Shown here: positions 1 through 5,946 of the stretch, one piece after another | Layout of the letters: each line of letters begins with the position of its first letter | Numbering within the stretch: position 1 is the stretch's first letter | NCBI GenBank assembly: GCA_902489135.1 | Contig: CABTYW010000073.1 | Coordinates: 1 to 7,873 of the forward strand | DNA length: 7,873 nt | DNA from: an uncultured Synergistaceae bacterium | GTDB taxonomy: Bacteria; Synergistota; Synergistia; Synergistales; Dethiosulfovibrionaceae | Direction of reading: 5' to 3' | The notes under the pieces: generated by a model | Seen by the model: the letters and a program-made list of their open reading frames with translations, nothing else | Database searches by the model: none | Told to the model about the DNA's origin: nothing | Made by a program: the position numbers and the translations under genes

Positions 1-984
1 CAGCGAGGCGTCGTTGAGCTTGAGCTTCTCCAGCGCGTCGCGCAGCTGGGGAAAATCGTCGCGCTCCACGGGATAAAATCCGCAGTACACCACCGACTTC
101 ACGGGCTGATAGCCCGGAAGGGGGCTTGAAGCGGGGTTCTGGTCATCGGTGACGGTGTCGCCCACCCGCGCTTCGTCGAGAGTTTTGATGCTGGCCGTAA
201 AGTAACCCACTTCGCCGGCGGACAGCTGATCCACGGGCGTCCAGCCCGGCGAAAACACGCCGGCTTCCTCAACGGTATAGGAAGCTCCCGTGGCCATCAG
301 GCGGATGCGGTCGCCCGCCTTGAGCGTGCCGTTGACCAGGCGCACATAGCACACCACGCCGCGGTAGTTGTCGTAATTGGCGTCGAAAATCAGCGCCTGA
401 AGCGGCGCGGCGGCGGCGCCCTGCGGCGCAGGAATGTGCGCCACGATCTGCTCCAGAATGTCGGGAACGCCGACGCCGGATTTAGCGCTGCAGCACACCG
501 CCTGGGAAGCGTCGATGCCGATGACGTCCTCGATTTCCCTTCGTATTTCCTCGGGACGCGCCGAGGGCAGGTCGATTTTATTCAGCACGGGCAGAACGGT
601 TAAATTGTGATCCACCGCCTTATAGGCATTGGCCAGCGTCTGCGCCTGAACGCCCTGAGCGGCATCCACCACCAGCAGCGCCCCCTCGCAGGCCGCCAGA
701 GAACGGGAAACCTCATAGCCGAAATCCACATGGCCGGGAGTGTCGATGAGATTTAAAATGTAGTCGTTGCCGTCGCGGGCGCGGTATTTCATGCGCACGG
801 GCACCGATTTTATGGTAATGCCGCGCTCCCGCTCAATGTCCATGTTATCCAGGATCTGTTCTTTCATGTTTCTTTTTTCCACGGAATGGGTCACTTCGAG
901 CAGTCGATCGGCCAGCGTGGATTTTCCATGGTCGATGTGGGCAATGATCGAAAAATTACGGATTTTCTGAAGCTCAGCCGTCAC
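1..984 (-). CDS. lepA: Elongation factor 4 (LepA), N-terminal 328 residues, 3' end beyond the window
   Basis: LepA is a translational GTPase related to EF-G that acts on the ribosome; back-translocation and a role in 30S biogenesis have both been proposed. The reading frame is open from 984 to the left edge with no stop. Seen in the translation: G1 P-loop AHIDHGKST (residues 15-23), G2 region RERGITIK (52-59), G3 DTPGH (81-85), G4 NKID (135-138) and G5 SAK (166-168). An EF-Tu-like domain 2 follows from about 195, and then the LepA-typical stretch LPGYQPVKSVVYCGFYPVER (289-308) and LKLNDAS near the cut end. The family has about 600 residues, so nearly half is missing on the left. The start is GTG at 984-982, with a GGAAGGAAG ribosome binding site about 7 nt upstream; no ATG lies in frame between the promoter and the P-loop. 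It is transcribed divergently from the pur operon. Identification is very secure; the exact start is likely but not proven. Confidence 0.96.
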   Translation of the reverse strand, partial: MTAELQKIRNFSIIAHIDHGKSTLADRLLEVTHSVEKRNMKEQILDNMDIERERGITIKSVPVRMKYRARDGNDYILNLIDTPGHVDFGYEVSRSLAACEGALLVVDAAQGVQAQTLANAYKAVDHNLTVLPVLNKIDLPSARPEEIRREIEDVIGIDASQAVCCSAKSGVGVPDILEQIVAHIPAPQGAAAAPLQALIFDANYDNYRGVVCYVRLVNGTLKAGDRIRLMATGASYTVEEAGVFSPGWTPVDQLSAGEVGYFTASIKTLDEARVGDTVTDDQNPASSPLPGYQPVKSVVYCGFYPVERDDFPQLRDALEKLKLNDASL

Positions 985-1036
985 AATAAATCTTCCTTCC
1001 GAAAAAATCACTCAAGATACATCATTCAACCTCATA

Positions 1037-1065
1037 AGTATATCCGATAAACGCCGTCGATTCAA
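1037..1065 (-). promoter_or_regulatory. Predicted sigma70-type promoter of lepA
   Basis: Read on the minus strand, TTGAAT (1065-1060) and TATACT (1042-1037) are separated by exactly 17 bp, each one or two mismatches from the consensus hexamers TTGACA and TATAAT. Transcription would start near 1030, giving a short leader of about 46 nt before the GTG start of lepA. The leader shows no obvious hairpin. A five-codon ATG reading frame just upstream of lepA has no good ribosome binding site and is probably not meaningful. Confidence 0.75.
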
Positions 1066-1242
1066 AGAATTTTTTATTGTCCCCGCAAAAGCCCCGGCGC
1101 CGCGTCGCTTCCGCCGCGAAAAGGGAGAGCCCGGCGGGTTCACGGCGCGCACCTCCGCAAAGAAAAGAACGAACGCGGCCGCGGAGAACGGAAAAATTTT
1201 TACACTCTTTAATTTTCCTACATGGGACGCGTCTTTTATTCG
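1066..1242. other. Non-coding spacer between the two divergent promoters
   Basis: No gene is visible here on either strand. The central part (about 1080-1190) is very G+C rich with several short palindromes, for example CGCGGCCGCG at 1174-1183. A wider inverted repeat, CTCCGC (1153-1158) with GCGGAG (1181-1186), encloses it. These are followed by an A5T5 tract at 1192-1201 and an AT-rich run to about 1220, upstream of the pur -35 box. The palindromes could be protein binding sites or simply a result of high G+C. No gene converges on this region, so they are unlikely to be terminators. Confidence 0.5.
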
Positions 1243-1271
1243 TTGACTTTTAGATTATTATGGGGAATAAT
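1243..1271 (+). promoter_or_regulatory. Predicted sigma70-type promoter of the pur operon, with an inverted repeat over the -10 box
   Basis: TTGACT (1243-1248) and AATAAT (1266-1271) are 17 bp apart and match the -35 and -10 consensus at five of six positions each. The start of transcription would lie near 1278, about 180 nt before purS. The -10 box is the right half of a perfect inverted repeat, ATTATT (1254-1259), six bases, AATAAT (1266-1271), which could be an operator for a repressor. The repressor idea is inference; the hexamers and the repeat are seen directly. Confidence 0.75.
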
Positions 1272-1277
1272 GTAAAG

Positions 1278-1460
1278 GCACAACTGGCGGCCGGCCGACG
1301 GGCTCCACGGAGCTTTTCACGGCGGCCGGCCTCTAAGGGTAACTCTTTTTTCGGCAGGAAGCCCCTTGTTCTCCGCCCCCAGGGCGACGAGGGTTCGGCG
1401 GCGCAAAACGCCGGGAAGTGGGGCAAACACCATCATTTTTCAGAAAAGGGGTATAAATCC
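1278..1460 (+). promoter_or_regulatory. Long structured 5' leader of the pur operon, possible cis-regulatory RNA
   Basis: About 180 nt separate the predicted transcription start from purS. Visible structure, in order: two copies of GGCGGCCGGCC (1286-1296 and 1321-1331) whose GGCCGGCC cores are self-complementary and can pair around a small hairpin, GCTC-CACG-GAGC (1302-1313). A run of six T follows at 1346-1351, too far from that stem (14 nt) for a classical terminator. Next is a hairpin CCCTTGT (1363-1369) with ACGAGGG (1387-1393), topped by GCCC-CCA-GGGC (1375-1385), and then CGGCG-CAAAA-CGCCG (1399-1413). The segment CCCCTT (1362-1367) is also a perfect complement of AAGGGG (1446-1451), the purS ribosome binding site, so the two pairings exclude each other. 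I do not recognise a known riboswitch class. Purine operons are often controlled by leader RNAs, which supports a regulatory role, but this is inferred from pairing alone. An in-frame ATG at 1260 overlaps the -10 box and is not taken as a start. Confidence 0.45.
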
Positions 1461-1718
1461 ATGACTTACGGAATCCGGCTGCTCGTTTTTCTCAAGGAAG
1501 GCGTCCTGGACACCCAGGGCAAAGCCATTGCCGCGTCCCTGAAGAACAAGGGATATGACGGTTTGAAAGACCTTCGCGTGGGCAAATATCTGCATCTCGA
1601 CGTCGAAGCCGAAAGCGAGGCGGCGGCAAAAAAACAGGTTGAGAACATGTGCGACGACCTGCTGGTCAACGACATTATCGAGGAATTCAGCATCGAAACG
1701 GAGGCCGTGCGGTCATGA
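1461..1718 (+). CDS. purS: Phosphoribosylformylglycinamidine synthase subunit PurS
   Basis: PurS is the small structural subunit that holds PurQ and PurL together so that ammonia released by PurQ can reach PurL during conversion of FGAR to FGAM (step 4 of purine synthesis, cytosol). The 85-residue product has the family's usual length and pattern: an N-terminal beta strand (YGIRLLVFLKEGVLDTQG, residues 3-20), a helix over GKAIAASLKNKGYD, the strand VGKYLHLDVEA (41-51), and the C-terminal LLVNDIIEEFSIE. I chose ATG at 1461 because it gives the normal PurS N-terminus and has AAGGGG at 1446-1451, 9 nt upstream. The frame stays open back to an ATG at 1260, but that lies inside the promoter and its extra residues look like translated leader RNA. 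It is the first gene of the operon, and its TGA overlaps the ATG of purQ (ATGA at 1715-1718). Confidence 0.95.
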   Translation: MTYGIRLLVFLKEGVLDTQGKAIAASLKNKGYDGLKDLRVGKYLHLDVEAESEAAAKKQVENMCDDLLVNDIIEEFSIETEAVRS

Positions 1719-2419
1719 AAACGGCCGTCGTCGTTTTCCCCGGCAGCAACTGCGATCAGGACGCGCTGAAGGCCACAGCGGCGCTTCCGGGCTGCCAGTC
1801 CGTGAGCGTCTGGCATAAGGACTCCGCTCTCCCCGAGGGCACCGACCTGGTCATCCTTCCCGGCGGCTTTTCCTACGGCGATTATCTGCGCTGCGGCGCC
1901 ATGGCTGCCACCTCCGCCATTATGGGCGCCGTCAGAGACTTTGCCGCAAAGGGCGGCCTCGTGCTGGGCATCTGCAACGGCTTCCAGGTGCTCACCGAAG
2001 CCCGCATGCTTCCCGGCGCCCTTCTGGCCAACGAGTGCATGCACTTTCTCTGCAAGCCCGTCACCATTCGTGTGGAGCGCAACGACCTCCCCTTCACCAA
2101 CCGATACGGCAAAGGCCGCGTGCTCACCATTCCCATCGCCCACAACGAAGGACGTTACACCATCGACGCCGAAGGCCTGAAACGCCTCGAGGGCGACGGC
2201 CTGGTGGCGTTCCGCTACTGCGACGCCCGGGGCGAAGCGACGCCCGAAAGCAACCCCAACGGCGCGCTGGACAACATCGCCGGCATCGTCAACGAAAAGG
2301 GTAACGTGCTGGGCATGATGCCCCACCCCGAACGCTGCAGCGATGCGCTGCTGGGAGGCACCGACGGCGCCGGATTCTGGACTTCCGTTAAAAGCTGGCT
2401 TGAAGGAGGCCTTCACTGA
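1715..2419 (+). CDS. purQ: Phosphoribosylformylglycinamidine synthase, glutamine amidotransferase subunit PurQ
   Basis: PurQ hydrolyses glutamine and supplies ammonia to PurL in the PurSQL complex. The 234-residue product is a complete class I glutamine amidotransferase. It has FPGSNCDQD near the N-terminus (residues 8-15), LPGGFSYGDYLRCGA (48-62) with the oxyanion region, the nucleophile elbow GICNGFQ with catalytic Cys87, and the His/Glu of the triad in MMPHPER (His204, Glu206). Length is close to that of the B. subtilis protein (about 227). ATG 1715 is chosen because the product then starts directly with the family's first strand (MKTAVVVFPGSN). It overlaps the purS stop, and GGAGG at 1700-1704 sits 10 nt upstream inside purS. 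An upstream in-frame ATG at 1649 would run through purS and is rejected. The stop TGA shares one base with the ATG of purL. Confidence 0.97.
   Translation: MKTAVVVFPGSNCDQDALKATAALPGCQSVSVWHKDSALPEGTDLVILPGGFSYGDYLRCGAMAATSAIMGAVRDFAAKGGLVLGICNGFQVLTEARMLPGALLANECMHFLCKPVTIRVERNDLPFTNRYGKGRVLTIPIAHNEGRYTIDAEGLKRLEGDGLVAFRYCDARGEATPESNPNGALDNIAGIVNEKGNVLGMMPHPERCSDALLGGTDGAGFWTSVKSWLEGGLH
2401..2415 (+). promoter_or_regulatory. Hairpin occluding the purL ribosome binding site
   Basis: TGAAGG (2401-2406) and CCTTCA (2410-2415) are perfect complements separated by three bases. The purL Shine-Dalgarno sequence AAGGAGG (2403-2409) lies in the left arm and loop. In the mRNA this would hide the site until ribosomes finishing purQ melt it, which would couple PurL output to PurQ. 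The repeat is seen directly; the coupling is inference. Confidence 0.4.
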
Positions 2420-4545
2420 TGAATTATAAAGAGGCGGGACTCCGCGAGTCCGAATACCTTTCTCTGAAAAAGACGCTGGGGCGCGAGCCCAACGAACTGG
2501 AACTGCGCATTATGGGCGTCATGTGGTCGGAGCACTGCAGCTACAAATCCACGCGCCCGCTGCTGAAAAAACTGCCCAAGGAAGGCAAGTACGTCGTCCT
2601 CGGCCCCGGCGAGAACGCTGGCATCATCGACGGCGGCGACAACATGGGCATCGCCTTTAAAGTGGAAAGCCACAACCACCCCTCGGCGGTGGCTCCCTAT
2701 CAGGGCGCGGCCACGGGCGTCGGCGGAATTATCCGCGACATCATCGCCCTGGGAGCCCGTCCCGTGGCGTCGCTGGACGGACTGTTCTTCGGCTCGCCCC
2801 AATCGCCGGTCCACCAGGGCGTCGTGAGCGGCATCGGCGGCTACGGCAACTGCATCGGTGTGCCCACCATCGGCGGAAAGACCTGCTACGACCCCTCCTA
2901 CGAGGGCAATCCTCTGGTCAACGCCATGAACATCGGAACCGTCCGCCTCGACAAGATCGTCAGCTCGCAGACCGCCAAGCCCGGCCAGGCGGTGGTCATC
3001 CTGGGCTCCAAGACGGGCCGCGACGGCATCGCCGGCGCCGCTTTCGCTTCCGCGGAGTTGAAGGACAACGCCAAGGAAAGCCGCCCGTCCATCCAAATCG
3101 GCGATCCCTTCGTGGAAAAGCTGTTAACGGAAGCCTGCCTTGAAATGCGCGACCAAGGGCTGTTCGTGTCCATGCAGGACATGGGCGCGGCGGGAATTCT
3201 TTCGTCGTCGTCGGAAGTGGCCGCCAAAAGCGGCGTGGCCATGACCATCGACTTCGACAAGGTTCCCCTGCGCGCGCAAGGCATGGAAGCCTGGGAAATC
3301 GCCCTCTCCGAATCTCAGGAGCGCATGCTCCTCATCGTCGAAGACGCCAAAATGCCCGAGATCAAGCGCATCGCCGAAAAGTGGGGCCTCGACGCCACGG
3401 AGATCGGCCGCACCGAAGAGGGCGACCATTATCGCATTTACTGGAAGGGCAAGCTGGCGGCCGACATTCCCGCCACCACCATCGGCAGCGACTGCCCCAC
3501 CATCGACTGGCCGGCGCAGCGCCCCGACCTTGAGTCCCGCTGGAACAAAGCCGTCGAGATAAAAGCCCCCCAATCGACCGCCAACGTTCTTCGTGACCTT
3601 TTGGGCGATGCCAACCTCAGCTGCAAAGAGGACATTTACGTTCAGTACGACTCGTCGGTTCAGACCAACACCGTCGTCGGCCCCGGTTCGCCCGTCAGCG
3701 TTTTTCGCGTCACCGAGTCGGGAAGGCTCTGCGCCGTCAGCATGGAAGCCGATCCGTGGAGTTGCGAGCTCGATCCCGAAAGGGGCACGGCCAATCTGGT
3801 GGCGCGCACCTGCCGCGCCCTTTCGGTGGCCGGCGCCGTCCCCGCAGGACTGACCAACTGCCTCAACTTTCCCTCACCGGAGAAGCCGCGCCATTTCTGG
3901 GTGCTGTCCCGCTGCGTCGAAGCCATGGCCGAAGCGTGCCGGCAGCTGGATTGCCCCGTGGTCTCTGGAAACGTCAGCCTTTACAACGAAACGTCCACCG
4001 GCGCCATTCTTCCCACGCCTCTGCTGGGCACCGTGGGCATGGTCGAAGCGCCCGCCGTCCTGAAATCGGGACAGTGGCATGAAGGCGACCGCCTGTTTCT
4101 GGCGGGATGGAACGAAGGCACTCTGGCGGCCGGCGTCTACCAGCGCCACTATGCCCACGACTTGGCGGGCCGTCCCGTGGAGTTCGTCGCCGACCGCGAG
4201 CGGGCCTTCAACGCCGCGGCTCTGGCCACGGCAAAAGCGCAGGCGGCCCGCAGCGGCCGTCCCGTCATGGGCGGCGGCCTGCTGACGGCACTGGCCAAAG
4301 AAGCCATTCAGTCCGGCGTGGGCGCCGAAATTGACCTTTCGGACCGCTCCACGGCCGCGCTGTTCGGCGAAGGCGGAACGGCCGCCGTCTACGCCGTCCC
4401 CGCCGGGAGCGTCGAAGCGTTCCGCGCCTGCTGGAAAGACGTGCCTCTGCAGGAGATGGGACAGGTCTCCGGCAACTCGCTGACGCTGAACGGCGAGTCC
4501 CTTGGAACCGTGGAAGCTCTGAACCGCGCCTACAGAAACCTTTAA
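2419..4545 (+). CDS. purL: Phosphoribosylformylglycinamidine synthase, synthetase subunit PurL (small type)
   Basis: PurL uses ATP to activate the amide of FGAR and adds ammonia from PurQ, giving FGAM. At 708 residues it is the small PurL type, which needs PurS and PurQ, not the 1,300-residue single chain of enterobacteria. Seen in the sequence: MWSEHCSYKS with the putative catalytic His39, the nucleotide loop GPGENAGIIDGGDNMGIAFKVESHNHPS (63-89) with His85/His87, YQGAATGVGGIIRDI (94-108), and SMQDMGAAGI (251-260). The second, pseudo-repeated half contains TNCLNFPSPEKP (479-490) and VVSGNVSLYNET (514-525). Unusual points are the loop SGRPVMGGGL (612-621), where most PurL have a form of SAHDVSDGGL, and SMEADPWSCELDPERG (441-456) in place of the usual STDGN-type segment. 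The first, catalytic half looks intact. The start at 2419 overlaps the purQ stop by one base and has AAGGAGG 9 nt upstream. The stop TAA is in the same frame as purF. Confidence 0.97.
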   Translation: MNYKEAGLRESEYLSLKKTLGREPNELELRIMGVMWSEHCSYKSTRPLLKKLPKEGKYVVLGPGENAGIIDGGDNMGIAFKVESHNHPSAVAPYQGAATGVGGIIRDIIALGARPVASLDGLFFGSPQSPVHQGVVSGIGGYGNCIGVPTIGGKTCYDPSYEGNPLVNAMNIGTVRLDKIVSSQTAKPGQAVVILGSKTGRDGIAGAAFASAELKDNAKESRPSIQIGDPFVEKLLTEACLEMRDQGLFVSMQDMGAAGILSSSSEVAAKSGVAMTIDFDKVPLRAQGMEAWEIALSESQERMLLIVEDAKMPEIKRIAEKWGLDATEIGRTEEGDHYRIYWKGKLAADIPATTIGSDCPTIDWPAQRPDLESRWNKAVEIKAPQSTANVLRDLLGDANLSCKEDIYVQYDSSVQTNTVVGPGSPVSVFRVTESGRLCAVSMEADPWSCELDPERGTANLVARTCRALSVAGAVPAGLTNCLNFPSPEKPRHFWVLSRCVEAMAEACRQLDCPVVSGNVSLYNETSTGAILPTPLLGTVGMVEAPAVLKSGQWHEGDRLFLAGWNEGTLAAGVYQRHYAHDLAGRPVEFVADRERAFNAAALATAKAQAARSGRPVMGGGLLTALAKEAIQSGVGAEIDLSDRSTAALFGEGGTAAVYAVPAGSVEAFRACWKDVPLQEMGQVSGNSLTLNGESLGTVEALNRAYRNL

Positions 4546-4548
4546 ATC

Positions 4549-5946
4549 ATGTGCGGAGTCATTGGAGCTTTTTCACCTCGCGCCGCCCATCTGCCCGAAG
4601 AAATTTATCTCGGCCTCTATGCCCTTCAGCACCGCGGGCAGGAGGCTGCGGGCGTCGCATGGACCGATGAGCGCGACGAAATCGAATGTTTCAAGGGCCC
4701 GGGGCTGGTTCACACCGCGCTGGACCAGTCGGAAATCAGCAAAATCAGCTGCAGAAGCGCCATCGGCCACGTGCGTTACGCCACGGCGGGCGGTTCCGCC
4801 GCCTGCAACATTCAGCCTTTGACGGCCAACACGCTCTCGCGGGGTTCCTTCGCCGTGGTTCACAACGGCAACCTCACCAACGCCGTGGCGCTGCGCACCT
4901 CGCTGGAAGGGCAGGGCGCGCTGTTTCAGTCCAGCTCCGACACGGAAGTGCTGCTTCACCTCATTTCCCGCCAGCCCCAGCGCCCCTTTCTCGACGCGTT
5001 GAGCCAGGCGCTGAGAAAGCTCCGCGGCGCCTACTCCTTTTTGCTGCTCTGCGACGACAAGCTCATCGCCGCCCGCGATCCCTGGGGCTTTCGGCCGCTG
5101 ATTTTGGGCAGGCGAGGCGACATCACCTACGTCGCCTCGGAGTCCTGCGCTCTCGACCTTCTGGGTGCGACCATTGTGCGCAATGTGGAGCCCGGAGAAA
5201 TTCTCTGCATCGACGAATCGGGCTGTCAGAGCTTCAAAATTCCAAGGCCCGCCGGGCGCCGATATCACTGCGCCTTTGAGTACGTCTACTTCGCCCGTCA
5301 CGACAGCACCATGGACGGCATCTCGGTGTACGAGACCCGCAAAAAAATGGGACGCGCCCTGGCGCGGGCCTGCATGAAAGAGCTGAAGCCCGAAAGCCTT
5401 CACGATCCGCTGGTGACGGGACTGCCCGACAGCGGGACCATCGCCGCCATGGGATTTGCTCAGGAATCGGGCATCCCCTACGAATCGGCCATTGTGCGAA
5501 ACCGTTACAGCGGCCGCACCTTCATCGAACCCACACAGCGCGTCCGCGAGCTGGGCGTCCTGAAAAAACTCAATCCCATGAAGGATCTGATCCGCGGAAG
5601 AGACGTCATCGTCGTTGACGACTCCATCGTCCGCGGCACCACCTCCATCAAGGTGGCTCAGCTTCTTCGCGGGCAGTGCGGCGCCCGCGGCGTCCACATG
5701 TGCATCTCCAGTCCGCCCGTGGCCTTCCCGTGCTATTACGGCATCGACACGCCCAGCCGGAAGGAGCTCATCGCCGCAAAACTTTCCGGCGAAGAACTGA
5801 GGAAGTTTTTAGGCGTCGATTCGCTGTTTTATCTCAGCCGAAAGGATCTCGTGGAAGCCATCGGCATCCCCGCAGGCGAGCTGTGCACGGCCTGCTTCGA
5901 CGGCAATTATATGGAGGACGAAGACCATGAACAATTTGACCTATGA
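4549..5946 (+). CDS. purF: Amidophosphoribosyltransferase PurF, with a probable [4Fe-4S] cluster
   Basis: PurF catalyses the committed step: PRPP plus glutamine gives 5-phosphoribosylamine. The 465-residue product starts MCGVIGAF, so removal of Met exposes the N-terminal nucleophile Cys2 of the class II (Ntn) glutaminase domain. Further glutaminase motifs are LQHRGQEAAG (26-35), HVRYATAGG (74-82) and HNGNLTN (105-111). The phosphoribosyltransferase domain has SGRTFIEPTQR (321-331) and the PRPP loop VIVVDDSIVRGTT (353-365). Cys241, Cys395 (FPCYYGID), Cys446 and Cys449 (LCTACF) lie where B. subtilis PurF binds its [4Fe-4S] cluster. No propeptide is possible: the purL stop TAA is in frame two codons upstream of the ATG. 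The 3-nt gap after purL contains no ribosome binding site, and I see no good one in the end of purL, so translation probably depends on re-initiation after purL. Family members are usually feedback inhibited by purine nucleotides. Confidence 0.97.
   Translation: MCGVIGAFSPRAAHLPEEIYLGLYALQHRGQEAAGVAWTDERDEIECFKGPGLVHTALDQSEISKISCRSAIGHVRYATAGGSAACNIQPLTANTLSRGSFAVVHNGNLTNAVALRTSLEGQGALFQSSSDTEVLLHLISRQPQRPFLDALSQALRKLRGAYSFLLLCDDKLIAARDPWGFRPLILGRRGDITYVASESCALDLLGATIVRNVEPGEILCIDESGCQSFKIPRPAGRRYHCAFEYVYFARHDSTMDGISVYETRKKMGRALARACMKELKPESLHDPLVTGLPDSGTIAAMGFAQESGIPYESAIVRNRYSGRTFIEPTQRVRELGVLKKLNPMKDLIRGRDVIVVDDSIVRGTTSIKVAQLLRGQCGARGVHMCISSPPVAFPCYYGIDTPSRKELIAAKLSGEELRKFLGVDSLFYLSRKDLVEAIGIPAGELCTACFDGNYMEDEDHEQFDL

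Noticed and set aside
1153..1186. Inverted repeat CTCCGC / GCGGAG followed by A5T5 as a terminator
   Set aside because: No gene ends nearby on either strand; both neighbouring genes are transcribed away from this region, and the loop is long.
1272..1331. Possible ZTP riboswitch (ACTGGCG at 1283-1289 followed by GGAGC at 1309-1313)
   Set aside because: The fragments recall the ZTP aptamer core, but the outer P1 stem cannot form because transcription should start near 1278, and the conserved CCGCCTGGGC segment is missing. A cmscan hit to the ZTP model would reverse this.
1302..1351. Intrinsic terminator or attenuator ending in the T6 run at 1346-1351
   Set aside because: The nearest strong stem ends at 1331, 14 nt before the T run, and no complementary arm directly abuts it.
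1390..1417. Possible ykkC-type (guanidine, PRPP or ppGpp) riboswitch
   Set aside because: AGGGTTC and the hairpin with CAAAA loop followed by GGGAAG vaguely resemble ykkC elements, but the order and spacing are wrong and the other conserved blocks are absent.
1260..1460. In-frame 67-residue N-terminal extension of PurS starting at ATG 1260
   Set aside because: The ATG lies inside the promoter -10 region, no ribosome binding site precedes it, the translation is low-complexity and unlike any PurS, and ATG 1461 gives a normal-length protein with a good site.
1466..2416. Long minus-strand reading frame opposite purS and purQ, and similar ones opposite purL, purF and purM
   Set aside because: They are by-products of high G+C third positions in the real genes; their translations are rich in Ala, Gly, His and Val and show no recognisable family.
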